Shown: piece by piece, positions 1 through 7,906 of the stretch | How positions within the stretch are numbered: position 1 is the first letter of the stretch | Layout of the letters: every line of letters starts with the position of its first letter | Origin: Phycisphaerae bacterium | GTDB lineage: Bacteria; Planctomycetota; Phycisphaerae; FEN-1346; JAACEH01 | Reading direction: 5' to 3' | Assembly (NCBI GenBank): GCA_012729015.1 | Contig: JAAYDY010000122.1 | Coordinates: 24,943-88,942 of the forward strand | DNA length: 64,000 bases | Position numbers and translations under genes: made by a program | The notes under the pieces: generated by a model | What the model was told of the DNA's origin: nothing | What the model saw: only the letters and a program-made list of their open reading frames with translations | The model's database searches: none

Positions 1-68
1 GTCGAGTCAACAGACCCGACGGTCTCTTCCCTTCGGGCAACGGCGTGCCAGGTCTGTTGACCCGACCT
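1..68. repeat. Dispersed palindromic repeat, family E (GTCGGGTCAACAGACCCGAC)
   Basis: The window opens in a repeat whose two ends are inverted copies of a GGGTCAACAGACCC-type unit separated by about 30 bases. Related copies lie at 10590-10659 and 36817-36892; those two are inverted relative to each other and share the inner GGCTGCTTCTGTT segment. The element sits downstream of the sulfatase gene and has no coding potential. Positions 69-103 show nothing else. Confidence 0.75.
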
Positions 69-103
69 GCCTGCTGCCGATCATCATTCTACTCGCCTCT
101 GCG

Positions 104-1549
104 TCACGGACGGTCGCTTCCGTCCGTCTGCCCGAGGTTCGCGCTCCATCCCCGAAGCGGGTCGCCCGTGGCGACGATGTGGTCGCGAAGAAGCGCCCGC
201 ATCCGCTTCAGTGCGCCGCGGTCCACCACGTCGATCAGGTTCCGCGTCTCGTGCGGGTCCGCCGCCAGGTCGTAGTACTCGTCCTGGGCGGTCGGGTTGT
301 AGATATACTTGGCCGTGCTCGTGCGGACCATACGCTGCCAGAAGGGGATCTGGTGGCCCCAGCCTTCGCAGACCAGGTGATCCTCGCGCACGGCGTCGGT
401 GCGGCCCTCCAGCAGCGGCACAAGGCTGCGCCCGTCGAGCCCGTCGTGCGGCGAGCGCCCCGCCAGTTCGATGAACGTCGGCGCCAGATCGAGCAGGCTC
501 ACGAAGGCGTCGGCGGCGCGCGGCGACAGCGATGGGTGCGACATCACCATCGGCACGCGCCACAGGCAATCGTACATGCCGAAGCCTTTGTCCCACATCC
601 GATACGCGCCGACCGACGACCCGTGGTCGGCCGTGTAGATGATCAGCGTCTGGTCCAGCTGGCCGACCTCGTCGAGCGCGGCCAGAATGCGGCCGACCTG
701 GGCGTCGATCAGCGAGATGTACCCGTAGTACTTCCCGATCAGACGCGACAGCCGCTCCGGCGTCAGCCAGTCGGTGCCCCAGAGTTCGCCCTGGCGGCGG
801 ATGCACCACGGCTTGTCGTCCAGCGGGCAACCCGCCTCGGGCCACGGTTCAATGGCCGCGCCGTCGTACATCGAGTAGTACGGCTCGGGCACGATGTACG
901 GCGTGTGAGGGCCCCAGAAGTTGCACGAGGCGAACCACGGACGCCCCTCGGCCGCATACCGGCGAATCGCCTCGATCGTCCGCGACGCCACGTAGCCGGC
1001 CTCCGACGCTTCCGGCGGCCCCTGTTGCGGTCCATGGTCCATCATGCGACAGGACGCGGGCATCCGCGACTCGAAATGAAAGCCGTCCAACCCGAACTGA
1101 CGCACGTACTGAAGGTAGTCCGGGTGCGTCGCCGGGAACCCGTAGCCGGGATGATACGCGCCTTCGTACCCATAGTCGGACGGCTTGTTGACGTCGCCGA
1201 TGTGCCACTTGCCCAGGTGAGCGCAGCGATAGCCCGCGTCGCAGAGGTCCTGGCTGAACAGGCGCGTGTCGGGCCGCAGGTTCAGCTCGCCGCCGCGGAA
1301 CTTCTGGAACTCCCAGTTGAAGATCAGCCCGTGCCGGCGCGCCTCCAGGCCCGTCTGAATGCACGCCCGCGCCGGCGTGCAGATGGCCTGCGGCGTGAAC
1401 GCCTGCGTGAACCGCACGCCGCGCGACGACAGGCGGTCGATGTGCGGCGTGCGCACCACCGCGTTGCCGTAGCAGCCCAGGCAATCGGCCCGGTGCTGGT
1501 CGGCCAGCAGCAGAAGGAGGTTGCGAATCGGTGGCCTCGCCGGCGTCAC
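104..1549 (-). CDS. Sulfatase (arylsulfatase A / choline-sulfatase-like), Cys-type
   Basis: A 481-residue hydrolase of sulfate esters. The N-terminus carries the metal-binding ADQHRADCLGCYGN stretch (residues 16-29), then the formylglycine-site motif C57-T-P-A-R. LGKWHIG and YTADHGSS follow, matching the substrate and metal-ligand blocks of the family. The nucleophile is a cysteine, so a sulfatase-maturating enzyme must convert it to formylglycine; none is in this window. No signal peptide is visible, so a cytoplasmic enzyme acting on imported sulfated compounds is inferred. The start is GTG at 1549, directly abutting the TAA of the upstream isomerase gene, which argues for translational coupling. 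The substrate (sulfated sugar or other ester) cannot be told from sequence. Confidence 0.92.
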   Translation of the reverse strand: MTPARPPIRNLLLLLADQHRADCLGCYGNAVVRTPHIDRLSSRGVRFTQAFTPQAICTPARACIQTGLEARRHGLIFNWEFQKFRGGELNLRPDTRLFSQDLCDAGYRCAHLGKWHIGDVNKPSDYGYEGAYHPGYGFPATHPDYLQYVRQFGLDGFHFESRMPASCRMMDHGPQQGPPEASEAGYVASRTIEAIRRYAAEGRPWFASCNFWGPHTPYIVPEPYYSMYDGAAIEPWPEAGCPLDDKPWCIRRQGELWGTDWLTPERLSRLIGKYYGYISLIDAQVGRILAALDEVGQLDQTLIIYTADHGSSVGAYRMWDKGFGMYDCLWRVPMVMSHPSLSPRAADAFVSLLDLAPTFIELAGRSPHDGLDGRSLVPLLEGRTDAVREDHLVCEGWGHQIPFWQRMVRTSTAKYIYNPTAQDEYYDLAADPHETRNLIDVVDRGALKRMRALLRDHIVATGDPLRGWSANLGQTDGSDRP

Positions 1550-2350
1550 TTACCGCACCTCGCTTTCGTACCGTTTCAGCGTGGCCAGCTCGCGCGGCAG
1601 GTGGACCTCGGCCGGTTCCCAGCGGATCCACTCGCCGCTCAGGTAGCCATCGTACCCGATGCCTGCCAGCAGCTCGACGACGCGCCGGTGGTCGAAGTCG
1701 CCTGTGCCGATCGGAACCATCTTCAACGCGGTCAGCCCGCGCGACCCGTCGTGTACGTGCAGGTGCCGAATCCACGGGCGCAGCGTCGCGAAGGCCTCGT
1801 CCATGGTCGATCCGCCGGCGCGCACCGGGTGCATGACGTCCCAGTTGACGGCCACGGCTGCACTGCCCACGACGCCGACCACCTCGGCCACGTGCGCCGG
1901 GTCGCACCAGTCGTCGTGCGTCTCCAGGCAGACCGTGACGCCGCGCGCCGCCGCGCGGTCGGCCACCCGCTTGAGCGACTCGACCAGCAGAGCGACCGAA
2001 TCGGCGCGCGAGCGGCCCTCGGGAATCGGCCCGCCGAACACGCGAATCCGCGGCGAGCCCACGTCCGCCGCCAGGTCAATCGCCCGCAACGTCTCGGCCA
2101 CCTGGTCGGCCGCCGTGGACGGGTCGGCGTACTTGCAGCTCGTGGCCAGACAGCACAGCGCGATGCCCGCGGCCTCGGCCCGGCTTCGGGCCGCTCCACG
2201 CGACGACGCATCGGCCGTGAGCTCGATGCCATGCTTGTGCCCGGAGCCGATGCGCGGCTCGATGCCGTCGTAGCCGTAACGCTGCGCCATCGCCAGCGCC
2301 TCGTCCAGCGTCGCTTCCGGACACGAGAACGTCATGAACGAGTACTTCAT
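1550..2350 (-). CDS. Sugar phosphate isomerase/epimerase-type TIM-barrel protein
   Basis: A 266-residue protein of the xylose-isomerase-like TIM-barrel superfamily (AP endonuclease 2 fold). The start MKYSFMTFSC is chosen because GGAGG lies about six bases before the ATG. The open frame continues upstream to 2509, but that part is translated repeat DNA. Putative metal ligands appear in the family order: CLETHDDW, VNWDVMHP, HLHVHDG and a C-terminal GEW. Members isomerise or epimerise sugars and inositols or act in related sugar metabolism. The gene ends exactly where the sulfatase begins, so the two are likely one operon. The specific substrate is not identifiable. Confidence 0.88.
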   Translation of the reverse strand: MKYSFMTFSCPEATLDEALAMAQRYGYDGIEPRIGSGHKHGIELTADASSRGAARSRAEAAGIALCCLATSCKYADPSTAADQVAETLRAIDLAADVGSPRIRVFGGPIPEGRSRADSVALLVESLKRVADRAAARGVTVCLETHDDWCDPAHVAEVVGVVGSAAVAVNWDVMHPVRAGGSTMDEAFATLRPWIRHLHVHDGSRGLTALKMVPIGTGDFDHRRVVELLAGIGYDGYLSGEWIRWEPAEVHLPRELATLKRYESEVR

Positions 2351-2394
2351 TCGAATCCTCCCGGTCCCAACGTCCGACCTCCGGCCGACGTGGC

Positions 2395-2518
2395 CTGTTC
2401 GCGTGGCTGCCCCTCGACAGGCCGGGTGCCATGCCTGCCCCGTCAGGCATGCCGAATGGCTTGAACCCTCCGCGTGGGTCCGGGGGACCCACCCTACGTG
2501 CTGCGTCAAGCAGCCGGC
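2395..2518. repeat. Nested repeat mosaic (families C, D and A)
   Basis: The left arm of a family C element (GTGGCTGCCCCTCGAC, from 2402) is separated from its right arm (CTGCGTCAAGCAGCC, ending 2514). Between them sit a family D hairpin (TGCCTG-CCCCGT-CAGGCA, 2431-2451) and a family A hairpin (GTGGGTCC...GGACCCAC, 2470-2498). Elsewhere family C is a continuous block of about 50 bases, for example 20911-20961, so this copy looks interrupted by the other two. The mosaic fills the gap between the isomerase start and the end of the next gene. Confidence 0.75.
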
Positions 2519-3574
2519 CTACTCGATCCGGACAGCCTTCCCCTTGGCGGCCGAACGGTAGATGGCGTCGGTGATCTGCTGGACGATCAGGGCCCGCTCC
2601 AGGGGCGTCCTCGGCGTGCGGCCCGTGCGAACGGCCTCGACGAAATCGGCCATCGGCGCGTTAGCCGCCGTGCCCCATTCCTCGTCGCCCTGCCAGATCA
2701 CCCGCGGCGTCACGCCGTGGGCGGTCGTCGTCTCGTCGAAGACCACCTGCTTGTTCTTGCCCGGCAGCAGCCGCAGACTCAGCGACCCGCGCGTGCCGAC
2801 AATCTGCCAGGCGTGGTCGGCCTGGGCCGGCATGTACTCGCCGCGCTCCAGCGTCATGGCCGCGCCGCCGTCGAACCGAATCAGGGCCGCATAGTGCGTC
2901 TCGGCGTCGCTGTCGGGCGCCACGTGCGACGCCAGTTGCGGCGGAATGGGCCACGTTTGGGCCAGCACGGTGCGCGGCTTCAGGGCCCAGCCCGTCAGGC
3001 CGAGCAGATAATCCAGATCGTAGCAGCCCCAGTTCATGAGGATGCCGCCGCCGTTCTCGGCCGTGCGCAGCCTCCACGACGGCCGGAGCTTCTCCGGCTG
3101 CGGGCCCGCCGCATCGACCGACCGCATCCGAAGCAGCCGCAACGTGCCCAACGCTCCCGAGGCGAGAAAATCGGCCGCGGCCAGGGCGTGCGGCGTGAAC
3201 CGCTGGCGGCACGAGAGCACCGCTCCGACCAGTCGCCCGCGCGCGGCAATCATCCGCCGCACCTGTCCGGCGTTCATCGCCACGGGCTTCTCCGTCAGCA
3301 CGTGCTTGCCGGCCCGGAAGGCCGCCAGCGCCAGCCTCGGACGCCCCGCCGTCGGAAACGCCAGCACCACCGCCTCCACATCAGGATCGCGCACGAGCCG
3401 GGCGCCGCTCGAGTAGGTCCGCGCGACGCCGAATTGCCGCCGCGCCTCCTCGACACGCTCGGGAATCAGGTCCGCCGCCGCGAACGGCTCCACGCCGTCC
3501 AGTGCCACGGCCGTGGCCAGGTGCCTGGTCCCCATGACGCCGCAGCCGATGATGCCGAGCTTCAACGCGCCCAT
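2519..3574 (-). CDS. Gfo/Idh/MocA family NAD(P)-dependent oxidoreductase
   Basis: A 351-residue sugar or inositol dehydrogenase-type protein. The N-terminus MGALKLGIIGCGVMGTRH carries the Rossmann GxGxxG motif, and the family TEKPVAMN (EKP) motif follows near residue 93. The start at 3574 is supported by GGAGG eight bases upstream and by the dinucleotide-fold N-terminus; the longer frame to 3676 has no family match. Members oxidise or reduce sugars, often on C3 of glucosides or on inositols. It is the first of three such proteins in the 104-12081 block, which suggests successive steps on carbohydrate intermediates. The exact substrate is unknown. Confidence 0.93.
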   Translation of the reverse strand: MGALKLGIIGCGVMGTRHLATAVALDGVEPFAAADLIPERVEEARRQFGVARTYSSGARLVRDPDVEAVVLAFPTAGRPRLALAAFRAGKHVLTEKPVAMNAGQVRRMIAARGRLVGAVLSCRQRFTPHALAAADFLASGALGTLRLLRMRSVDAAGPQPEKLRPSWRLRTAENGGGILMNWGCYDLDYLLGLTGWALKPRTVLAQTWPIPPQLASHVAPDSDAETHYAALIRFDGGAAMTLERGEYMPAQADHAWQIVGTRGSLSLRLLPGKNKQVVFDETTTAHGVTPRVIWQGDEEWGTAANAPMADFVEAVRTGRTPRTPLERALIVQQITDAIYRSAAKGKAVRIE

Positions 3575-3605
3575 GCAGCGAGCCTCCCGGAACTGTGTCG
3601 GCGAT

Positions 3606-4703
3606 TCAGCGGCCGGTCCGCAGACGGTGCGTGCGGCCGGTCTGGTACATGGCCAGGATGTTGTCCACGGGTGCATCGACCTGGATGTAGGTGTGACCTG
3701 GTCCGAAGATATAACCCCCGTCGGCGCCGAGGATGTCGATCAATCGCCGGGCCTCGTCGGCCACCTCCTGCGGCGAGCCCTTGCACAGGACGTGCTGAAG
3801 GTCCAGGCCGCCCCAGAAGCAGAGGTCGCGGCCGAAGTCGCGCTTCAGCCCCGCCGGCTCCATGCCTGCCGCCCGAATCTGGATCGGCTCCAGCAGGTCC
3901 ACGCCGGCCTCGATGATCATCGGCAGCAGCGGGCGCACGGCTCCGCAGCAGTGCAGCAGGAACTTCTTGCCGCACGCATGGACCCGGTCGGTCGCCGCGC
4001 GCAGATACGGCACGATCATCCGACGGAACACCTCGGGGCTGAACAGCGGCCCGAGTTGCGAGCAGTAGTCGTCGGCCATGTAGACGATGTCCAGGTCCGG
4101 GCCGCACGTCGCCAGCAGTCCGTCCAGGTGGGCCAGCGTGCAGTCGGCGATGGTGCGGATGAGGTGCTCGGCGTATCGCGGTCGCAGGGCCATGTCCATC
4201 ATCAGGTCTTCCATGCCGCGGACCCACGTGGCGCGGAAGTAGGCGCCCCAGCCGAACGTGCCGACGACGGCGCGGTTGCGATGGGCGGCGATCTCGGCCG
4301 CGCAATGGTCGAACGTCACCGCGTCCGGGCCCGGCCACCGGTGCGCGTCGATGTCGGCGATTTCGTCCTTGCCGGCCAGCGGGCTGTAGCACAACTCGCC
4401 GTACGAGCCGCCCTCGTAATGGACGACGCGCGTGCGAAAGCCCCACAAGCCGTCGGTCTCGGCGGCGGCCGGCGCGCGGTCGCCCGCGGCGGCGGCACTG
4501 TCCCGCTGCCGGCCGCGCATGCCCACGTACCACGTGTCCACGCCCAGCCGGTCGAAGAGCCCTTCCTTGGTCTCCGTGCCGAGGCGCGCGGCCAGTGCCT
4601 CGTACACTTCCTTCTCGGCGTCGAACGTCATCGGCACACGGTCGGCCGTGCGGTGGTCCATTGCCGCCAGCACGCGATCGCGGGACGTCATGGTCTCGGA
4701 CAT
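3606..4703 (-). CDS. Uroporphyrinogen decarboxylase-like (MtaA/MtbA-type) protein
   Basis: A 365-residue TIM-barrel protein of the UroD/cobamide-methyltransferase superfamily. The start MSETMTSRDRVLAAMDH matches the usual N-terminus (LxALxHxxxDRVP) and has GGAGAG upstream. It carries H251-x-C253 (LLHCCG), the start of the His-x-Cys zinc motif of MtaA/MtbA methyltransferases, which heme-pathway HemE lacks. Where the third zinc ligand (a Cys in MtaA) is expected, this protein has GPGH with His337, so a His-x-Cys...His set is inferred. True haem synthesis is therefore unlikely; methyl transfer from a corrinoid or a catabolic role is more plausible. It follows a Gfo/Idh/MocA gene in the same orientation with 31 bases between them. 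A paralogue lies at 57079. Confidence 0.85.
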   Translation of the reverse strand: MSETMTSRDRVLAAMDHRTADRVPMTFDAEKEVYEALAARLGTETKEGLFDRLGVDTWYVGMRGRQRDSAAAAGDRAPAAAETDGLWGFRTRVVHYEGGSYGELCYSPLAGKDEIADIDAHRWPGPDAVTFDHCAAEIAAHRNRAVVGTFGWGAYFRATWVRGMEDLMMDMALRPRYAEHLIRTIADCTLAHLDGLLATCGPDLDIVYMADDYCSQLGPLFSPEVFRRMIVPYLRAATDRVHACGKKFLLHCCGAVRPLLPMIIEAGVDLLEPIQIRAAGMEPAGLKRDFGRDLCFWGGLDLQHVLCKGSPQEVADEARRLIDILGADGGYIFGPGHTYIQVDAPVDNILAMYQTGRTHRLRTGR

Positions 4704-5278
4704 CGTCTTGCGCTCTCCGTTCCGGGTCATCCCGGCCTTTGCCGGCGCGTGTGCGACATCGTCGCCGCCGGCGCGACGAGCCGTCCCCCATTCACTGAGT
4801 CTAGACCGCCGGCCGCGCCGACCCATGTGACCGCAATCACCAGGAGGCGCAGTGCGCCCGGGGGCATGACCAAGCCATATGGCCATGCCCGACAGTATCC
4901 GCGAAGAGCTGTTGGGGAGAAACTGAGAACGTATCGGCAGTCAATGCGCTGTGACCAACGTCGGGTGGCATCTGCCACGCTTGTCGCAGACCCCGAACTC
5001 GTCGGGAGGCGTGGCCATGAAGGGCGGTTCGCCCCTCGAACAGGCTCGGGACTTGCAACGAGCCGCCCCCACGGTTGGCGCGCCCGTAGGGTGGGTCCCC
5101 CGGACCCACGCGTCTTCTCAGTCAACCCCGCCGGGTGCCTGCCCCGTCAGGCATGCCGAATGTCGGGCGCATGGCCACCCTGGCGTGGCCATGAAGCCGT
5201 AGGTTGGCTGCTGTGACGCAGTTCCCGAGCACCGTCGAGGGGCAGGCGTTGCACCCGGCCCCCAGGGGCAGCCGGTTC
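4704..5278. repeat. Intergenic repeat mosaic between UroD-like and Gfo/Idh/MocA genes
   Basis: This 575-base gap has no credible gene. From about 5021 it contains a family F copy (GGGCGGTTCGCCCCTCGA to GAGCCGCCCC, 5021-5071), a family A hairpin (5086-5112), a family D hairpin (about 5137-5160), a GGCCACCCTGGCGTGGCC palindrome near 5173, and a reversed family C copy (about 5205-5250). Positions 4704-5020 look like ordinary unique upstream DNA. The repeats end only a few bases before the 3' end of the next gene. Confidence 0.7.
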
Positions 5279-6325
5279 TCAGCCCTTCAGCTCGATCCAG
5301 CGTCCGGTTTCGGCGCTGTCGTACATGGCCAGGGCCAGTTCGAGCGTGCGTCGGCCTTCGCGCCCGGTGACGCGCGGGTCGCGATTCTCCCGGATGGCGT
5401 CGCAGAGGTCCTCGATCAGGTACATGTGCTCGTGGTGCTGGAAGGCCGCGGCGCCGCCGGCGCCGGTCGGGCCCTGGGCCGCCCCGATCATCAGGGCCTG
5501 GGCGTCCTCGGGCCGCTTGTCCTGGAAATCCATCCGCACAACGCGCTCGCCGACCATCGTGGCCGTGCCCGTGGAACCGTTGATCTCGATGCGCAGGTCG
5601 CTGCCGGGGAACATCGCCGTGGAAGCCTGGAGCACGCCGCGCGCCCCGTTGGCGTAGTCCATCAGGGCCAGTGTCGTGTCCTCGACCGGCACGCCGGGGT
5701 GAGCGAGGTTCTCCATGCGCGCCCAGACGCGCGTCACCGGGCCCATCAGGTACAGCGCCAGGTCGTAGTAATGGAACGCCTGCTGCACGGTCACGCCGGC
5801 CCCGTGCTCGCGGCTGCTGCGCCAGGCGTCCAGGTGATAGTAGTCCTGCGGGCGGAACCATTTCATGTAGACGTCGCAGGCCAGGAGCTTGCCGAAGCGA
5901 CCCTCGGCCAGCGCCTGCTTGATCGGCGCCAGGGCCTTGCGGAACCGGCAGTTCAGGCACACCGCGAGCTTCGTGCCCGACGTGTCGAACGCGGCGATCA
6001 GCGCGTCGGCTTTCTCGAGCGTCATGTCCGGCGGCTTCTCGACGAGGCAATGCTTCCCGGCGGCCGCCACGCGCACGCCCAGCGCCGAGTGCGTCGCATT
6101 GGGCGTCAGGACGCTCACAACGTCCACGTCGGGCCGCGCCAGCAGCGCCTCCAGCGACGGGATCGCCTCGCACTGGTACTTCGCGGCGAACGTCGCCAGA
6201 CGCTCGGTGTTCATGTCGGTCGCCCCGACCAGCTCGCACTGCGGCGACTCGAGGATCGCCCGCGCGTGAAAGTCCGCCACCAGCCCCGTCCCGACCAGGG
6301 CGAAACGCAACGGTTTCGATGCCAT
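5279..6325 (-). CDS. Gfo/Idh/MocA family NAD(P)-dependent oxidoreductase
   Basis: A 348-residue protein. MASKPLRFALVGTGLVADFHA provides the Rossmann GxGxxA-type turn and VEKPPDMTLEKAD is the EKP block. The C-terminal half has the family's beta-sheet signature, including the GVTVQQAFHYYDLALY segment. The start at 6325 is preferred over the in-frame ATG at 6349 because GAAGGAG lies eight bases upstream of it. The protein probably oxidises or reduces a sugar or cyclitol in the same catabolic block as its neighbours. It differs clearly in sequence from the copies at 2519 and 11017, so these are distinct enzymes rather than recent duplicates. Confidence 0.92.
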   Translation of the reverse strand: MASKPLRFALVGTGLVADFHARAILESPQCELVGATDMNTERLATFAAKYQCEAIPSLEALLARPDVDVVSVLTPNATHSALGVRVAAAGKHCLVEKPPDMTLEKADALIAAFDTSGTKLAVCLNCRFRKALAPIKQALAEGRFGKLLACDVYMKWFRPQDYYHLDAWRSSREHGAGVTVQQAFHYYDLALYLMGPVTRVWARMENLAHPGVPVEDTTLALMDYANGARGVLQASTAMFPGSDLRIEINGSTGTATMVGERVVRMDFQDKRPEDAQALMIGAAQGPTGAGGAAAFQHHEHMYLIEDLCDAIRENRDPRVTGREGRRTLELALAMYDSAETGRWIELKG

Positions 6326-6385
6326 CGCTCGTGCTCCTTCTTCTGCCATACCCTGTCACCGCAACGCCACAGGCCCGTCTCACCG

Positions 6386-6507
6386 TGGCACGGGCATCTT
6401 GCCCGTGAGTCGCGGGGCCATCCTGGCCCTGCACGCGCCGCTCTTCCATGGACACCGGCGCCGTTGGGCACGCTGCCCCTGCAACGCATGGGCGAAACGC
6501 CCATGCC
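6386..6507. repeat. Two palindromic hairpins (CACGGGC/GCCCGTG and GCATGGGC/GCCCATGC)
   Basis: Between the Gfo/Idh/MocA and alcohol dehydrogenase genes there are two perfect short inverted repeats: CACGGGC-ATCTT-GCCCGTG at 6389-6407 and GCATGGGC-GAAAC-GCCCATGC at 6486-6506. Neither has a T-tract on either strand, so a classical terminator role is not supported. They resemble the other intergenic palindromes in architecture but are different sequences. Confidence 0.65.
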
Positions 6508-6525
6508 ACCGGCCTGCACGGCGTT

Positions 6526-7572
6526 TCAAGGAATCAGCAGCGCCTTCAGGCCGCGCTGGTGCTCCACATCGTCGAACACCTGTTTCCAGTTTGCCAGCGG
6601 CTCGCGGTGCGTGATGAGCGCCTTGACGTCAATCTGCCCGGCGGCCACCAGCGCGATCGTGCGGTCCCAGCACTCGTAGCCCGTGGAGATGTGGAAGTCG
6701 ATGCGGCAATCCTTGAAGATGGCCGCATCCCAGCCGAAGTTGATGGTCTTGCGTCCGGTCATGCCGATCACGCACACGCGCCCCTGCTTGCGAAGGAGCG
6801 ACACGGCCTGATTGATCGCCGGCTCGGCGCCGCTGGCCTCCACAACCATATCCGCCCCGCGGCCGCCCGACAGCTCGCCCACCAGCGCCGCCACGTCCGC
6901 TCTCTGTACGTTTACCACGTGTTTGAACCCCAGCTTGCGGGCCGTGGGCAGGCGCAGCTCTTCGTCCTTGTCCGTCCCGACGATGACCACGGCCTTCGCG
7001 CCGCCGGCCCGGGCGCACATCGCCGCCACCAGCCCGATCGGCCCGGGACCCATCACCACCACCACGTCCCCGGCCTCCACGCCCGACCGAAGCAACACGT
7101 CCTGCACCACGTTGGCCGACGGCTCCACCAGCGCCGCCTCGTCGTAGCTCATCGTGTCGGGAATCCGGTGCAGCAGCACGTCGGGCATCACCAGGTACCG
7201 CGCGAACGCCCCGTCGATGCCCCAGCCGGGGCTGCGCTTGGCCGGGCAGATCTGGCGGTTGCCCGTGCGGCAGAGGTAGCATTTGCCGCACGCCTTCGTG
7301 TGCGGCTCGCCGATCACGCGGTCGCCGACCTTCACGGTCGTGACCTCGGGGCCGACCTCGATCACCTGGCCCGAGAACTCGTGCCCCAGGATCACCGGCG
7401 GCCAGTACGGAAAGTTGTCGTGCAGAATGTGAATGTCGGTGCCGCAAATGCCCGCGGCCTTGACTTCGATCAGCACGTCGTCGCCGCGCGTCACCGACGG
7501 CACGGGCCGATCCTGAAGCTCGATGTTCCCGACGCCCTTGGCCGTCTTGACCAGCGCTTGCATCGTCGCCAT
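6526..7572 (-). CDS. Zinc-dependent alcohol/polyol/threonine dehydrogenase (MDR family)
   Basis: A 348-residue medium-chain dehydrogenase. The catalytic-zinc residues are visible as C43 (GICGTD) and H64-E65 (GHEFSG). The structural zinc lobe is the four-cysteine ACGKCYLCRTGNRQIC stretch, and the NAD fold appears at GPGPIGLVAAM. The layout is closest to threonine 3-dehydrogenase, sorbitol dehydrogenase or L-iditol dehydrogenase types. The start at 7572 (MATMQALVKT) has GGAG upstream; the frame beyond it is repeat-derived. In this block an oxidation of a polyol or sugar alcohol is the likely role. Substrate specificity cannot be read from the sequence. Confidence 0.92.
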   Translation of the reverse strand: MATMQALVKTAKGVGNIELQDRPVPSVTRGDDVLIEVKAAGICGTDIHILHDNFPYWPPVILGHEFSGQVIEVGPEVTTVKVGDRVIGEPHTKACGKCYLCRTGNRQICPAKRSPGWGIDGAFARYLVMPDVLLHRIPDTMSYDEAALVEPSANVVQDVLLRSGVEAGDVVVVMGPGPIGLVAAMCARAGGAKAVVIVGTDKDEELRLPTARKLGFKHVVNVQRADVAALVGELSGGRGADMVVEASGAEPAINQAVSLLRKQGRVCVIGMTGRKTINFGWDAAIFKDCRIDFHISTGYECWDRTIALVAAGQIDVKALITHREPLANWKQVFDDVEHQRGLKALLIP

Positions 7573-7599
7573 GATTCGTCGCTCCTTGCCGCTTCCCGC

Positions 7600-7906
7600 A
7601 GTCCGCCCGCGTGGCTGCCCCCTCGACGCCACTCGGGAACTGCGTCAAGCAGCCACCCAGCTTCTCTCCGCCAACCGTAGGGTGGGTCCACCGGACCCAC
7701 GCGGATATCTTCATGGCCACGCCAGCGTGGCCACCCCAACCAGCCGCGCGGCACAAACCCCTCTCCCTTGAGGGGAGAGGGTGGCCCGAAGGGCCGGGTG
7801 AGGGTGACGTACGGAGAGAACCTCGCGATGTCGAAACGCCTTCTCCGCTCGCCCCTCACCGCCCCTCGCTGAAGGCTCGGGGCGCCTCGCCCTGGAAGGG
7901 GGAGGG
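7600..7906. repeat. Repeat mosaic: families C, A and long family B
   Basis: In order: a family C element (7610-7659), a family A hairpin (7677-7705), a GCCACGC-CA-GCGTGGC palindrome near 7717, and a full family B element (7758-7906). Family B starts with CTCTCCCTTGAGGGGAGAG, continues through GTGGCCCGAAGGGCC, and ends in a GC-rich stretch next to GGGGGAGGG. It runs right up to the stop codon of the M20 peptidase gene. No coding or promoter signal was seen. Confidence 0.75.

Noticed and set aside
179..2464. 761-residue plus-strand frame over the sulfatase and isomerase
   Set aside because: Arg/Val-rich shadow with no motifs; the minus-strand genes have catalytic residues and Shine-Dalgarno sites.
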